Of a DNA stretch of 64,000 nt, positions 1 through 11,164 are shown piece by piece. The translations under genes were made by a program, and so were the position numbers. The notes under the pieces were generated by a model. That model saw only the letters and a list, made by a program, of their open reading frames with translations. It ran no database searches and was not told the DNA's origin. This stretch comes from Branchiostoma floridae (taxonomy: Eukaryota > Chordata > Leptocardii > Amphioxiformes > Branchiostomatidae). The stretch's first letter is position 1, and each line of letters starts with the position of its first letter. The stretch spans positions 14,226,262 to 14,290,261 of the forward strand of contig NC_049995.1 of NCBI RefSeq assembly GCF_000003815.2, read 5' to 3'.

Positions 1-95
1 GAACTTAAAACCACCGCGAACATTTTTCCATGGCAGTAAGAGACTATGTACAGTGCATGGTGTTACCGCGAACTTAAAACCACCGCGAACTCAAT
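1..95. repeat. Partial copy of palindromic MITE family B (GTTCGCGG type)
   Basis: The window opens inside a short repeat rich in GAACTTAAAACCACCGCG. The same words, in both orientations, recur at 6353-6549, 26715-26923, 34104-34316, 36268-36479 and, decayed, at 60698-60904. Complete copies are about 200 bp, fold back on themselves, and end in TACTGTAAATGCA. They carry no coding sequence and look like non-autonomous DNA transposons. Confidence 0.75.
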
Positions 96-109
96 TCATT
101 GACTCAATT

Positions 110-2110
110 TGCTGATGATATAGAAGTTTTCCTTAAGCCCTCTCTTAGATCATTGGAAACATTATGTTTAGACATAAAAAGCTTTTCTAACATCCCTGGT
201 TTAGTACCAAGTTTCGATAAGTGTTTCATCTTAAGATTGGTACCACTAAAGTAGATAAAATACTGCAACCATGGAAAGGGAAAACTCGTAACATTTATGG
301 AAAAGTTACTAAATGCTATGGTTGTGTCTCTGTTTACTTACCTTTTTATGTCGCTGCCTTCCCCAGATATTGAATTTTTTTTAAACTTATGAGAAGAACG
401 TGTTTGATTTCCTTTGGCCAGGAGGGCCAGAACGTGCTAAGAGAAATATTGTATATAACATGTATTAGTATGGTAGTCTCAAACTTATCAATTTAGAAGC
501 CTATAACTTAGCACTCAATGCGGCTTGGATCCCTAGAATGCATCTAAATGAAAGTTGGTTTCGTAGGAAGATATTTAACTATTGTATATTGTTCAGAAAT
601 ACTCTTTTCTATTATCGCAACTTACTGAAGCACATTTCCACAATGTTGTTCCTAAACACTCATACTTACTAGTAAGTACATTCTTTGAAGAAGTTATGTT
701 AGCTTGGCTAAAGGCCCAGAAGAAACCTCCGGATAATAAGTGTTAAATTATGATACCATTGCTTTGGTTTGATTAGAATTTATCTATTGACGGATAACCT
801 TTCCTTTGGGAGGCCTTTAGCCAAAGAGGAATCATATTTATCCCTAGAATGCATCTAAATGAAAGTTGGTTTCGTAGGAAGATATTTAACTATTGTATAT
901 TGTTCAGAAATACTCTTTTCTATTATCGCAACTTACTGAAGCACATTTCCACAATGTTGTTCCTAAACACTCATACTTACTAGTAAGTACATTCTTTGAA
1001 GAAGTTATGTTAGCTTGGCTAAAGGCCCAGAAGAAACCTCCGGATAATAAGTGTTAAATTATGATACCATTGCTTTGGTTTGATTAGAATTTATCTATTG
1101 ACGGATAACCTTTCCTTTGGGAGGCCTTTAGCCAAAGAGGAATCATATTTATCTCGGATTTACTGGATGATGATGGATGTTTTATGACATATAGATCATT
1201 TATTTATAAATGTGGAAGGATTTGTGATGAGTTTAAATTCATCCCATTGTTATCTTGTATCCCATACAAATGGAAACAAAGCATTCAAGGTATGTCTTTA
1301 TGTACAACAGTAACTACATGTATGTCTGTATTGAGATATTCAAAGTGGGTAAAATGTCTAAAGATAAGGAATTACATGTAGATCGTTTTTATTTAGTTGA
1401 AAGAAAATGAGTTGATTTTCACTGTAAAGCCCAAGAATATTGGATAGAATTATTTAATGAACAGATAACAATGGGATTTACGATTTAATATTCAAAACGA
1501 CAATTTAACATCTTAATTAACATCTTGTCAATATAAGCTATTACATAATTTCCTAGCTCTTAGAAATCAGCTTTACACATGGAATGCTGTATGTGTATCA
1601 GACAGTAAACTTTGTTCTTATTGTGATATTGAGGAGTCGTCTCCCATTCATACGAGTATATGCATATTCTGTACTTGTTAAATTTTGGGAAGAGATGGAA
1701 AGTTGGATCCAGAAGCATATGAATATTTTACTCAGACTTGCACCTAGAATTATATTATCAGGTTCATTAGATCATCCTAGTATTCTTAACACACTATTAT
1801 TTATTGCAAAAAAATTGTATCTTTAGAAGTAGAAACGATAAACTCCTACAAGGAGTGGTTTATTAGCCCTTTTACGTTATTACAACAAAGTGGAATATAT
1901 CAGAGCACAAGATTCAGAGAAAATCGTAAAACATTTGTTGATGTGGGAATTGTTATACACTGCTAAGTTAATTGGAACTTGCAAACTGTTCCTCTCTAAC
2001 TTATGTTGTTCATATTATTTCATTCATTTTTTTGTGACATATGAATTGTGTCGCCATCTTCAACTATATCAAATAATCAAGATACAAATGGATCGTCAGA
2101 AAAAAACATA
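110..2110 (+). pseudogene. Decayed LINE reverse-transcriptase C-terminal region
   Basis: No long frame is open, but short translated stretches in changing plus-strand frames follow the order seen in the C-terminal half of L1/Tx1- or CR1-like LINE proteins. Around 240-330 there is a run like KILQPWKGKTRNIYGKVT. Near 410-540 there is a segment like ISFGQEG followed by LALNAAWIPRMHLNESWF. At 1520-1640 there is YKLLHNFLALRNQLYTWN with a CSYCDIEE zinc-knuckle-like motif. At 1690-1960 there is a tail resembling NTLLFIAKK. Many stops and frame changes show it is long dead. The clade assignment is inference; only the RT-tail resemblance is seen. Confidence 0.6.
530..1151. repeat. Perfect 311-bp direct tandem duplication inside the LINE relic
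   Basis: Positions 530-840 and 841-1151 read the same base for base as far as I can follow, starting TCCCTAGAATGCATCTAAAT and ending AATCATATTTA. The identity contrasts with the heavy decay of the surrounding LINE, so the duplication is recent or an assembly artefact. Confidence 0.85.
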
Positions 2111-2759
2111 ACACGTATGTACCATTGGAACGTTTATTTACAAACAGAAGTACCATCATAGGAAACATCGGTGAAGCAAAACAAGAAGGTTATCATTTTT
2201 CCTAAGTTGGAAAGCATTGATGAAAAATTGATGACATTGATGTGAGTGACTCACAGTTTGCGACTAGAACAGATTAGCTTAAGCCTTTGCAAGCAAGAAT
2301 CAAATTTTTTGTTTTCAACTCATTAATTCAATAAAACATTCCACCAGAACTGAAAGTATAATTATATTATATGAATAATCAATCGTACTCAGTATATACA
2401 AAAAACGTAAGTAGTTATCAGTAAGATACATAATGTGCCCAATCTACACAATTGTCTAATTTTATCTTTTATAAGCTTATCATTATACCATATTCGACTT
2501 TAAACTTATCAAGGAAAATATTCAAAATTTACATTCTTAGAATATCTATTATTGTATCTAAAAATTACATTGGATTGGACATGTCAATACTGTTCATGAG
2601 TCATATATCTATTCAAGCATGTCAAAATATATAGACCGTTGAATTCCGGTACTCAGAGTTGTCTCATCACCATACAACAGAGTGTTTTAGTATACCGCAC
2701 CCCACCCCCTAAATTCAAGAGGTTGGCAATTATTCATTCATTCAAGAGGTTGGCAATGA

Positions 2760-2760
<1 letters not shown>
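2111..2760. other. AT-rich stretch without recognisable gene
   Basis: Short open frames only, none with recognisable motifs. A small direct repeat (TTCAAGAGGTTGGCAAT twice) lies at 2717-2757 just before the AT microsatellite. Confidence 0.6.
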
Positions 2761-2762
<2 letters not shown>

Positions 2763-2845
<83 letters not shown>

Positions 2846-2851
2846 TCTTTG

Positions 2852-2940
<89 letters not shown>
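2763..2940. repeat. (AT)n microsatellite, interrupted once
   Basis: Two long AT dinucleotide runs (2763-2840 and 2856-2940) are separated by the single-copy word AAGGTTCTTTGGGC. That word is half of an inverted repeat with 3098-3113. Open frames across this block (poly Tyr-Ile) are artefacts of the dinucleotide. Confidence 0.97.
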
Positions 2941-2942
<2 letters not shown>

Positions 2943-3042
2943 GATACAAGCTGAGCCACGTTTGGGTCGGCATTCTTGCTGCTGCAGCGCCACATACATC
3001 GGCTATAAGTAGCAGCAAGAAGTAGTTTCCAGTCGTTCTACC

Positions 3043-3071
3043 CTGATGATGGTGTCTGGTAGACATCGAAA
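3043..3071 (+). ncRNA. Hammerhead-ribozyme-like core in a short inverted-repeat element
   Basis: CTGATGA (3043-3049) is followed by a six-pair stem GGTGTC/GACATC with a five-base loop (3051-3067) and then GAAA (3068-3071) running into CGTCGG. That order (CUGANGA, helix II, GAAA) is the conserved hammerhead core. The unit lies between inverted flanks TAAGGTTCTTTGGGCA (2840-2855) and TGCCTAAAGAACCTTA (3098-3113). Hammerheads are known from Penelope-like and other small retroelements. The catalytic partner strand for helices I and III was not resolved, so activity is unproven. Confidence 0.5.
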
Positions 3072-3176
3072 CGTCGGAAGTAAGTACTCCCTGGTTGTGC
3101 CTAAAGAACCTTACTATATGTTTTAGTATACGTCTGCCAAGTTGAACTTTCTGTGAAGCAGAATATGTCACTCTGT

Positions 3177-4979
3177 TCATGTTTCTAAGGTTTCTCTCCC
3201 GTGTGCTTTCTTGATATGTTTGGTTAGCTGACCCCTGTAAGCAGTCCTGTGTCCACACTCGTCACACATGAAGGGTTTTACACCCTCGTGTTTTATCCTA
3301 ACGTGTTGGATCAAATCCCTTTGCCGTGATGCAGAATAATTACACTGGGCACATTTGAAGGGTTTGTCGCCGGTATGAATTCTCATGTGTACAGTTAGGC
3401 TACCCTTGACAGCCGTTTCGTACCCGCACTCCCCGCACTTGTAGGGTTTCTCGCCACTGTGTTTTATTTGCACGTGTCTGTCTAGATTGTCTTTCCGTGC
3501 TGCGGCATAATCGCACTGGTCACACTTGTACGGTTTTTCGTTAGTGTGGGTGACCATATGATTAGTTAACTGGTGCTTAAGAGCAGCTCTGTAGCCGCAC
3601 TCTCCGCATACGAAGGGCTTCTTGTAATCGCCGCTGTGTTTAAACATTTTGTGTTGGTCTAGTTTGCTTTTATCTGCGGAACAATAATCACACTGGTCGC
3701 ATTTGTAAGGTTTCTCGCCTGTGTGGGTTTTCAGGTGTCGATACAGGTTGCACCTTATAGCCGTCCTGTATCCGCACTCCCCGCAAATGAAGGGTTTAAC
3801 ATCGGTGTGTTTTGCCATGACGTGCGTTTCTAACTCACTTCTCTGTCTGGCAGGATAGCCGCACAGCTCACACAAGAAAGGTCTCTCGCCGGTGTGTTTT
3901 CTCATATGAACCAGAAAGTGGCAATTTTTTGCAGACCAGTATCCGCACACGTCACAGGTGTAGATTTTATTACTGGCGTATTTTGCCACGAGCTGGCCCT
4001 GGTTAGACTGTTGTTCCCCGTTGTTGCTTGTCTTGTTCTGATCAGAATGTTTTCTCACATGAACCGAGAAGTGGGACTTTTTTGTAGTCCAGTATCCGCA
4101 TTCCTCACATGTGTAGAGTGTACCTCTGGTGCGCTTAGCCACATTCTGGTTTGACTGTTGCTTCCCGTTGTTGCTTGTCTTGTTCCCGGGTGAATGTTTT
4201 AATCTCATATGTGTCAGAAAGTGGGACCTTTTTGCCGTCCAGTACCCACATTCCTCACATATGTAGATTTTATTACTGGCGTGTTTTGCCACATGCTCGC
4301 CCTGGTTAGACTGTTGCTTCCCGTTGTTGCTTGTCTTGTTTCCAGCTGTATGCTTTCTTATATGTGCCAGGAACTGGGGCTTTTTTGCAGACCTGTATCC
4401 GCACTCCTCACATCTGTAAACACTGGCGTGTTTTGCCACTGGCTTGTTCTGGTTAGATTGTTGTTTCCCGTTGTTGACTGTCTTGTTTCCAGCTGTATGT
4501 TTTCTCATATGTACAAGGAAGTGAGACTTTTTTCCAGACTTGTACCCGCACTCTTTACATCTGTAGAGTTTACCACTGGCTTGCTTTCCCTCCTGCTGGC
4601 CCTGGTTAGATTGTCGATCCTCGTTGTTGCTTGTCTTGTTTCCAGCTGGATGATGTTTTCTTATATGTACCAATAAGTGGGACTTTTTTGCACTCCTGTA
4701 CCCGCACTCCTCACACAAGTACAGTTTGCCACTGGCCTTTTTCTCGCCGGTGTGTTTCCTCATATGAACCAGGAAGTGGGACTTGTTTGCAGACCTGTAA
4801 CCACACTCGTCACACGTGTAGAGTTTACCACTGGCGTGTTTGGCCACATTCTGGCCCTGGCTTAATGGCTGGTCCCCACTTTTACTGTTGCTTGTTTTGC
4901 TTGTGTTGCTGGTCTTATTCACAGCTAGATGATGGGTGATCTTGTCTTTGGTATGAAGGTGATTCTTTCGCTCGGCCAT
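3177..4979 (-). CDS. Poly-C2H2 zinc-finger protein, 15 fingers (600 aa)
   Basis: Probable nuclear DNA-binding factor. Translation from ATG at 4979 gives 600 residues. A Lys/Asn/Ser-rich N-terminus of about 50 residues is followed by seven fingers (about 53-365) of the type [16 protein letters not shown], then eight fingers (about 366-590) with normal HTGEKPY linkers and the alternating GECGYRTA / DQCDYSA pattern. The first seven fingers are unusual. They are nearly identical and most are separated by 25-30-residue linkers based on [16 protein letters not shown], so the N-terminal half is an internally expanded repeat of about 55 residues. TCCCATGTTAG lies just 5' of the ATG, an acceptor for an upstream non-coding exon (see 6039). 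All fingers keep their Cys and His ligands. No KRAB, BTB or other effector domain is visible, and the target is unknown. Confidence 0.93.
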   Translation of the reverse strand: MAERKNHLHTKDKITHHLAVNKTSNTSKTSNSKSGDQPLSQGQNVAKHASGKLYTCDECGYRSANKSHFLVHMRKHTGEKKASGKLYLCEECGYRSAKKSHLLVHIRKHHPAGNKTSNNEDRQSNQGQQEGKQASGKLYRCKECGYKSGKKSHFLVHMRKHTAGNKTVNNGKQQSNQNKPVAKHASVYRCEECGYRSAKKPQFLAHIRKHTAGNKTSNNGKQQSNQGEHVAKHASNKIYICEECGYWTAKRSHFLTHMRLKHSPGNKTSNNGKQQSNQNVAKRTRGTLYTCEECGYWTTKKSHFSVHVRKHSDQNKTSNNGEQQSNQGQLVAKYASNKIYTCDVCGYWSAKNCHFLVHMRKHTGERPFLCELCGYPARQRSELETHVMAKHTDVKPFICGECGYRTAIRCNLYRHLKTHTGEKPYKCDQCDYCSADKSKLDQHKMFKHSGDYKKPFVCGECGYRAALKHQLTNHMVTHTNEKPYKCDQCDYAAARKDNLDRHVQIKHSGEKPYKCGECGYETAVKGSLTVHMRIHTGDKPFKCAQCNYSASRQRDLIQHVRIKHEGVKPFMCDECGHRTAYRGQLTKHIKKAHGRETLET

Positions 4980-5661
4980 TTTCTAACATGGGATAATAAG
5001 AAAGTTTATTTGCAAATTCGTTAATTCTTGCCTGAGGGCTAATTGCAACATGGTACAAACAGAATATATAGTAAACAATCATAAAATAAAAGACTTTGGT
5101 ATAGATAACAATGGTTACAAGTGGAAACAAGTGACTATTCTAGCGATAGTATGGACTGCTGAGAGCTAAGATCTAATAACAAAAGTAAGGAAGTTTTAAG
5201 AAGAAGAACACAGTATTTATCTGCGGCACCCGGAGGCAATGGCGTAGGGGTAAAAAAAGTAGTGCGGTCGAAATCTTTGAGCGTCTGTAAACACTGCAAC
5301 GTGAAAGGCAGCGGGGCATGAGCTAATGAGTCGACTTTCAGATCGTATGTACAAGACCATAATGTATGCCCATTCCCCGGCCCGTATCAATGCGCGTGAC
5401 CTTTACAGCTGACTGCCTGGGTGAGTCAGCCGCAGTTCCGCATGGTCTAGCATGACCCCATTTAAAAGAGGGTCGTTTAAAAGAATCAAAACGATAACTT
5501 TTCTAGTTTTTAATTCTTTTTTGGTAGGGTATACCCTCGACTTCAACATGTTAGTTTCTCGTGCTTGAAAACTGCAAGTACCATGATCTTATCAGCGTCG
5601 ATGTCAGTCACCTTGTGGTCCTTAACTATAGGAATCCCCATAATCCGAAAATTACCTGTAA

Positions 5662-5918
5662 CCTTAAGGTGCGCTCCCACCGTACTAGTGTCAAGCTTGC
5701 GTCACTGCGGGGTTCGTTCACTGCGTCACTGTTTTGGTATTTTCTCCAATTTTTTTATAATCTAGATATTACGTAATACGTAAAAGTATGACTTAGAAGA
5801 CGACAAAATTCACAAAAAGAAAGAAAATTTGTTCTTTATCTCTGAAATTCGTTGAGTATCTTTTGAACCCCGCAGTGACGGAAGCTTGACACAAGTGCGG
5901 TGGGAGCGCACTTTCAAG
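5662..5918. mobile_element. MITE family A, about 257 bp, long terminal inverted repeats
   Basis: Left arm (from CCTTAAGGTGCGCTCCCACC) and right arm (ending GGTGGGAGCGCACTTTCAAG) pair over roughly 50 bp with few mismatches. The AT-rich centre has no coding sequence. A related element with diverged arms lies at 63354-63605. This copy sits in the probable 5' intron of the first zinc-finger gene. The superfamily is not certain. Confidence 0.75.
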
Positions 5919-6038
5919 TGGGCAGTACTTACTCTTCGCTCCCTCCCCCATGCATCCACTTCTCTGACTAACATACGGGGTTAGCATATATTCGCACATA
6001 TGATTCATCGCCGTATGAACACGATCTAACAAACTTAC

Positions 6039-6175
6039 CTGTAGTTTATGGTGAGTCAGATGTGATACGACGCTTGAAGAACGCAAATAATACTCTCAAA
6101 TCGGAGAAGATAGAACTAGTGTTCGAAAAGAAACAAAATGGAGGAAGAGTACAGGAGGTCAAAGGTTACACCTGA
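6039..6175 (-). promoter_or_regulatory. Probable untranslated first exon and promoter of the 600-aa zinc-finger gene
   Basis: On the minus strand the words CATAAACTACAG are followed by GTAAGT (6038-6033), a strong splice donor. Its partner would be the acceptor just before the ATG at 4979, giving an intron of about 1.05 kb. Just upstream lies AGGTCA-A-AGGTTA (6156-6168), a DR1-type double half-site, followed by ACACCTGATGG. Similar layouts occur upstream of the two other zinc-finger genes. Exon 5' end and transcription start are not visible. Confidence 0.5.
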
Positions 6176-6352
6176 TGGACCGGTACGACCAGGTATTGGG
6201 TACCCCACTCTAAGCTCCTCTTTGTATAAGTAGACAAAGGGTGATAGTTGTATAAGTAGCCGAAGGTGCTTTCATTGTAGTCAGTTCAGTCACCCATCCA
6301 GTGTGAAATCCCTCCAGACGACTCTGTCTCGTTGTATAAGTAGGCAAAAGGT

Positions 6353-6549
6353 ACTGTAACTACATTTTAAGTTCGCGGGGATTTAATTTCTCAGGGTAGC
6401 AGGAAAAAGGACTTCTCGCGGTGGTTTTAAGTTCGCGGTAGCACCATGTTCTGTAGTCTCTTACTGCCATGGAAAAATGTTCGCGGTGGTTTTAAATTCG
6501 CGGTGAAGTGGCCACCGCGAAAACCGCGAACATTTCTGCATTTACAGTA
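6353..6549. mobile_element. Palindromic MITE family B, complete copy
   Basis: The ends TACTGTAACTACATTT and AAATGTTCGCGG...CATTTACAGTA are inverted, and the inside carries GTTCGCGGGGATTTAATTTC and its partners. The terminal TA suggests a TA target duplication as in Tc1/mariner-type elements. No coding sequence. Confidence 0.8.
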
Positions 6550-7183
6550 CTTTCATTGTATAAGTATATAAAAGGTGCTTTCATTGTGAATCTTAATACT
6601 GTCTGACATTTCAAGTCTTTCATGATATGTCTATTTGTTTTCTAGAGTTTAAATTAAAACTGTAATAATAGAAAAATAGTTTCACATCTTGGACGCGTTT
6701 GTGATTTGCCTTTGATAATTTATGTGGCTTTTGTCGCCTTGTGGTATCATATCTATTAAGGTCTAGCCTCTAGCCACAGGCCAATCCCTGGGCGGGCCAC
6801 AGGTTATACAGTTGGCATCCGTCTGTCTCGGAAGACAATGGTAGGCAGACAGGGTGGATTAGGCGACCCGTCTGCCTGGCCTGCGCGTGACTTTTTAAGG
6901 TGAAGGAGGGATGTGCACTTCTTTCTCTACCCTCTCGTCTACTGGCGCACTAAGTCTCACAGGGACAGAATTGCATGCCACGTGTAAGACGGCCCCAGCA
7001 GATGCAGGTTTGTTGTTTGGAGTCTCCGTCTTCGGTTATACAGTTGACGTCAGTTAATTGCACAACGGATTATCGCATGCGCCTTGCACGGAATCCCCAA
7101 ATCCCCAACCGGCGCAGTTGCATTGTTGCACCACTCGGATAATTGCACGAGATACGCTGGCAAATAGGGTGTCTTAGTTAAAC
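6550..7183. other. Non-coding spacer
   Basis: No recognisable gene. A stretch at 7051-7150 (CAGTTAATTGCACAACGG to GGATAATTGCACGAG) resembles the ends of pogo/Tigger-type elements, but I could not pair the two ends convincingly. Confidence 0.4.
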
Positions 7184-7335
7184 TAATCTCCGAGCAAATC
7201 TTGTGGTGGCATAAGATAGTATCATAAGCTGGAGAAGGAGTTTAGCCCCGGTGGAATAACAAAAAAACTTCTCTGCCGGCTAAAATCCTTCCCCATCTTA
7301 TGATACTATCTTATACCACTGCAAGATCTGATTAG
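7184..7335. mobile_element. Hairpin MITE family C (CTCCAAGCAGA type)
   Basis: CTTGTGGTGGCATAAGATAG and the following TATCATAAG pair with CTTATGATACTATC followed by TTATACCACTGCAAG over about 29 bp. The outer edge is TAATCTCCGAGCAAATC. It belongs to the set at 11165, 13497, 14556, 17818 and 51611. Confidence 0.7.
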
Positions 7336-7737
7336 ATACTATAATGAAATGGCTTCTACTATTAAATGGCTTTTACGCTCAAAATCATAAAAATCCACAC
7401 TGAAACTTTTCTGCACACAAAACAACCATATAGTAAATACGCAGTGTCCTTTTTATCCAACAAATGCATATACACTTGCGCCAACACCACTTAAGCTTAG
7501 TGTTGGAGACATGGAATTACACTAAGATTGTTTTGATATCAAGTGAGACGCCTGTATGTGCATGCATGTATTATACAGTAAAATCAGTGAGAAAACACAG
7601 TTAATATTTTTGTACAAGCACATAAGATAAAAGTGCATCTGTACACGTAGTCACGAGGCTGTACATGTCAATGTCACAATGTACTAGTATGTAATTATTG
7701 TAATTTTTCAAAAACGTTTCTAAAAATTGCATTCTCT

Positions 7738-7870
7738 GCTCAGCACTAAAGGGTATGGGACACACACGTCACTACCAGCGAACTTATAGTGGCTTGCACA
7801 AATGTGTGAGCCAAGGACTACAGGAATGGGGATGGGCGCCACATCTAAGCATCTATTTCAGATGCACGGG
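7738..7870 (+). repeat. SINE body fragment
   Basis: CTCAGCACTAAAGGGTATGG to GATGGGCGCCAC matches the body of the complete tRNA-derived SINE at 36706-37000 (TCAGCATTCGGGAAAGAGTA to GATGGGCACCGC). The tRNA-like head is absent. Confidence 0.55.
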
Positions 7871-7941
7871 CAATGTGTAACATTTTTTTTTAATTCTACA
7901 TTTACACTTTTACATTATAACCTCCAGAATAGTCGCACTGG

Positions 7942-10590
7942 TCACGTCTGTTTGAATTTTTCTTCACCTATATGCTTTTTCATATGTTTGGCTAGGTCTG
8001 ACCTAACGGCCGTCCTATATCCGCACAAACTGCAAACGTAGGGCTTCTCACCGGAGTGTTTGATCATTTTGTGTTGGTCTAAAGTCCCTTTCTGTGCTGC
8101 AGAATAGTCACACTGGTCACATTTGTAAGGTCTCTCACCGGTGTGCGTTCTCTTATGTCTGGATAGGGAAGAACTTAAAGCAGTCCTATATCCGCACACC
8201 CCACACATGTAGGGTTTCTCACCTGTGTGTTTTGCCATGACGTGTTCGTTTAAATGTCTTTTCTGTACAGCAGAATAGTCGCACAGGAGACATTTGTGTT
8301 GTTTGTCACCCGAATGCGTTTTCATATGCCGGTACAAATGAGAGCTATTAGCCGTCTTGTAACCACACTCCCAACACAAGTATCCTTTTTCACCAGTGTG
8401 TTTCGTCATTATGTGTTGGTCTAAATACCATTTCTGGACGGCAGAATAATCACACTGATCACACTTGTACTGCTTGTCGCCTGGATGTGTGTTCAAGTGA
8501 CGAGATAAATGGGCCTTCACAGCCGTCCTGTACCCACACTTGTCACACATGTAGGGTTTCTCACCGGTGTGTTTTCTCATGATATGTTCGTTCAAACGGC
8601 TTTTCTGTGCTGCAGAATAGTCACACTGATCACATTTGTAGGGTTTCTCACCTGTGTGTGTTCTCATATGTTGAGAAAGGTGAGACCTGTCAGCCGTTCT
8701 GTACCCGCACTCCCCACACACGTGGCCTTTTTCACCAGTGTGTTTTGTCATTATGTGGTGGTCTAAATACCCTTTTTCGACGGCAGAATAATCACACTGG
8801 TCACACTTGTACTGTTTTTCGCCTGGATGTGTGTTTAAGTGCCGGGATAAGTGGGACCTAATAGCTGTCTTGTATCCGCACTGGCCACGCATGTAGGGTT
8901 TCTCACCGGTGTGTTTTACTATGACGTGTTGGTCTAAGTTGCGTTTGCGTGCTGCAGAATAGTCGCACTGGTCACATTTGAAGGGTTTCTCGCCGGTGTG
9001 TGTTCTCATGTGTTGAAGCATTATGCTCCTATCAGCCGCACGGTAACCACACTTCCAGCATGTGTAGGTATGCTGTGCCACATGGCTACCCCACTGTACT
9101 GTATGGCTCTGTACAGCTGTCTGTGGTAAGACTTCTTCGTCAGTTTCGGCACAGTTTACACCGAACGTTTCCTCGCTTAGACCCTGTGGCCGTTCCGTGT
9201 CTGTTGGCAGCTCCCTTATGTCATCCATTTCCATTTGTTCTGTACGGACCTGTGCATGTAGATGAGATGAGTCTCCCTCCTCAGACTGGGTACAATATGT
9301 CCCGCAACTTTCCTCGCTTAGAACGTCCTGCTGCTGTCCTATGTCTGTTGTCAGCTCCCCCATGTTGTCCATTTTTATCTGTTCCGTACAGACCTTTGCA
9401 TGTCCATGTGATGAGACTCCCTCCTCAGACTGGATACAGTTTACCCCGCAACTTTCCTCGCTTTGACCCTGTGGCCGTTCCGTGTCTGTTGTCAGCTCCC
9501 TTATGTTATCCATTTCCATTTTTTCTGTACGGACCTGTGCATGTAGATGAGATGAGACTCCCTCCTCAGGCTGGATACAATCTATCCCGCAACTGTCCTC
9601 GCTTACAACGTCCTGCTGCCATCCTGTTTCTGTTCTCTGCTCCCCCATATTGTCCATTTCCATCTGTCCTGTGCAGACCTGTACATGTAGATATGATGAG
9701 ACTCCCTCCTCAGGCTGGGTACAGTTAACCCTGTTATTATAAGGGTTTTCACCTGCATGTATTCTCATATGCCGGGACAGAGCGGATCTATCAGCCGCCC
9801 TGTATCCGCACTCCCCACATATGTAGGGTTTCTCACCTGTGTGTATCGCCATGACGTGTGTGTCTAAATTGTCTCTCTTTGCTGCAGAAAAATCACACTT
9901 ATCACATTTGTATTGTCTTTTGTCTGTATGTTTCATCATATGTACGGATAAGCTATACTTTGTTGCTGTCCTATAATCGCACTCCACACAAATGTACGGT
10001 TTCTCATCAGTGTGTTTTATAACTATGTGTTGGTCTAGGTATTTTTTCCGAGCTGCAACATATTCACACTGGTCACATTTGTAAGGTTTTTCGCCGGAGT
10101 GTTTCCTGGTGTGTCGGGAGAATAAGGAGCTATGACCAGTTCTGTACCCGCACAATACACACATGTAGGGTTTCTCACCGGCGTGTTTTAGCATGATGTG
10201 TTGTTTTAAACCACCGCTCTCTGCAGCAGAAAAGTCGCACTGGTCACACTTGTGGGGTTTCTCACCTGTGTGTGTTCTCTTATGTCTAGTTAGGGGAGAA
10301 CTACAATCAGCAACGTACCCACACTCAACACATATGAGAGATGTGGTAGATTTGGACCCCAGCCGACTTCCGTGTCCAGCACTGACACTGTCGGGTGTTG
10401 GTAGATTAAAAGAGCCGCTTTCGTCAGTATGGGCAAAGTCTACGTCACATATTGCCTCGCTTAGAACGTCATTGCCTTGCTGTCCTCCCGGGTCTGTTGT
10501 CTGTTCTCTACTGTTGGTTTTCTCGCTCCTAAAATGTTCTCTGGAACTGGGCTGTTCTTCAACAGGAAGAGCACCGGTGGGCTCAGTCAT
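7942..10590 (-). CDS. Poly-C2H2 zinc-finger protein, 20 fingers with acidic repeat linker (882 aa)
   Basis: Likely nuclear DNA-binding protein. From ATG at 10590: a polar N-terminus (1-84), seven fingers (about 85-283), a finger-free segment (about 285-505), then thirteen fingers (about 508-875). Fingers alternate GECGYRTA and DQCDYSA types joined by HTGEKPY linkers. The tenth finger reads YMRGQCGY, so its first Cys is Arg and it probably does not bind zinc. The finger-free segment is four copies of a ~48-residue acidic unit (CIQPEEGVSSHLHAQVRTE...) in an A-B-A-B order: units 1 and 3 carry QQDV, units 2 and 4 TERPQG. TATATATCAG immediately before ACATG is a splice acceptor, so a non-coding first exon lies upstream (probably 13768). 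It is a paralogue of the 17-finger gene at 14775, sharing the CWKCGYRA first-finger block and the GWQQD linker. Confidence 0.93.
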   Translation of the reverse strand: MTEPTGALPVEEQPSSREHFRSEKTNSREQTTDPGGQQGNDVLSEAICDVDFAHTDESGSFNLPTPDSVSAGHGSRLGSKSTTSLICVECGYVADCSSPLTRHKRTHTGEKPHKCDQCDFSAAESGGLKQHIMLKHAGEKPYMCVLCGYRTGHSSLFSRHTRKHSGEKPYKCDQCEYVAARKKYLDQHIVIKHTDEKPYICVECDYRTATKYSLSVHMMKHTDKRQYKCDKCDFSAAKRDNLDTHVMAIHTGEKPYICGECGYRAADRSALSRHMRIHAGENPYNNRVNCTQPEEGVSSYLHVQVCTGQMEMDNMGEQRTETGWQQDVVSEDSCGIDCIQPEEGVSSHLHAQVRTEKMEMDNIRELTTDTERPQGQSEESCGVNCIQSEEGVSSHGHAKVCTEQIKMDNMGELTTDIGQQQDVLSEESCGTYCTQSEEGDSSHLHAQVRTEQMEMDDIRELPTDTERPQGLSEETFGVNCAETDEEVLPQTAVQSHTVQWGSHVAQHTYTCWKCGYRAADRSIMLQHMRTHTGEKPFKCDQCDYSAARKRNLDQHVIVKHTGEKPYMRGQCGYKTAIRSHLSRHLNTHPGEKQYKCDQCDYSAVEKGYLDHHIMTKHTGEKGHVCGECGYRTADRSHLSQHMRTHTGEKPYKCDQCDYSAAQKSRLNEHIMRKHTGEKPYMCDKCGYRTAVKAHLSRHLNTHPGDKQYKCDQCDYSAVQKWYLDQHIMTKHTGEKGYLCWECGYKTANSSHLYRHMKTHSGDKQHKCLLCDYSAVQKRHLNEHVMAKHTGEKPYMCGVCGYRTALSSSLSRHKRTHTGERPYKCDQCDYSAAQKGTLDQHKMIKHSGEKPYVCSLCGYRTAVRSDLAKHMKKHIGEEKFKQT

Positions 10591-10604
10591 GTCTGATATA
10601 TAGC

Positions 10605-11164
10605 GAAGAAGAGAGCAAGAACAATATAATTTCTTTCTACACCATATATATCTACAGTACCGAAAGAGACAAACTATTTAAACTATTTAACAAAAGTTTT
10701 CCCAGATTTGCACATCGTACCGAACTACAAAAAACTGTTTTCCTGTTAGCACCACCCAATGTATATGTCTCCCAAAATGTCGGAAATTCCATCCTCCACT
10801 GTATACAGAAAATAAATCAAACCCAATAGTATTCATTTTAGATTAGAAGTATCACTCGTTTGTGACCCCTATTTCTCTTAATGTCCACTTTGTTATTGTA
10901 TCACTATCATCATTGTACTTTCATACATGTATTTTTGCAATAAGCCTTCGGGCATGAGTTTGCAATAAAGATTATTATATCTTTCTTTCTTTCTCGATAG
11001 TGAACCAATGTGTTATCCAGCACAAAGAGACCACATCTTAGCGAAATGATAAGACAATAATAACGGTCAAGTTGAATATCATGACCATGTACCAATCATC
11101 CCATGGGTGTCTGCATTGTCATAAAACTTCGTTGGGGGCCTGGGGCATATTGGCTTTGGAAGTC
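10605..11164. other. Spacer with a LINE 3'-tail-like fragment
   Basis: No gene is seen. At about 10910-11000 the word GCATGAGTTTGCAATAAAG is followed by a CTTT-rich run, which resembles the poly(A)-signal end of CR1/L2-type LINEs, like the clearer fragment at 41893-41982. Confidence 0.4.

Noticed and set aside
2738-3258. Open frames across the AT microsatellite (poly Tyr-Ile)
   Set aside because: Produced by the AT dinucleotide repeat; no protein-like sequence outside the tail of the neighbouring repeat.
3894-4939. Plus-strand frames of 60-155 codons opposite the first zinc-finger gene
   Set aside because: Antisense shadows of the repeated fingers; composition follows the finger codons of the other strand.
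9000-9728. 242-codon plus-strand frame opposite the acidic repeats of the 20-finger gene
   Set aside because: Its repeated PFPSVLYGPVHVDEM-like text is the reverse of the linker repeat; no start context or splice signals of its own.
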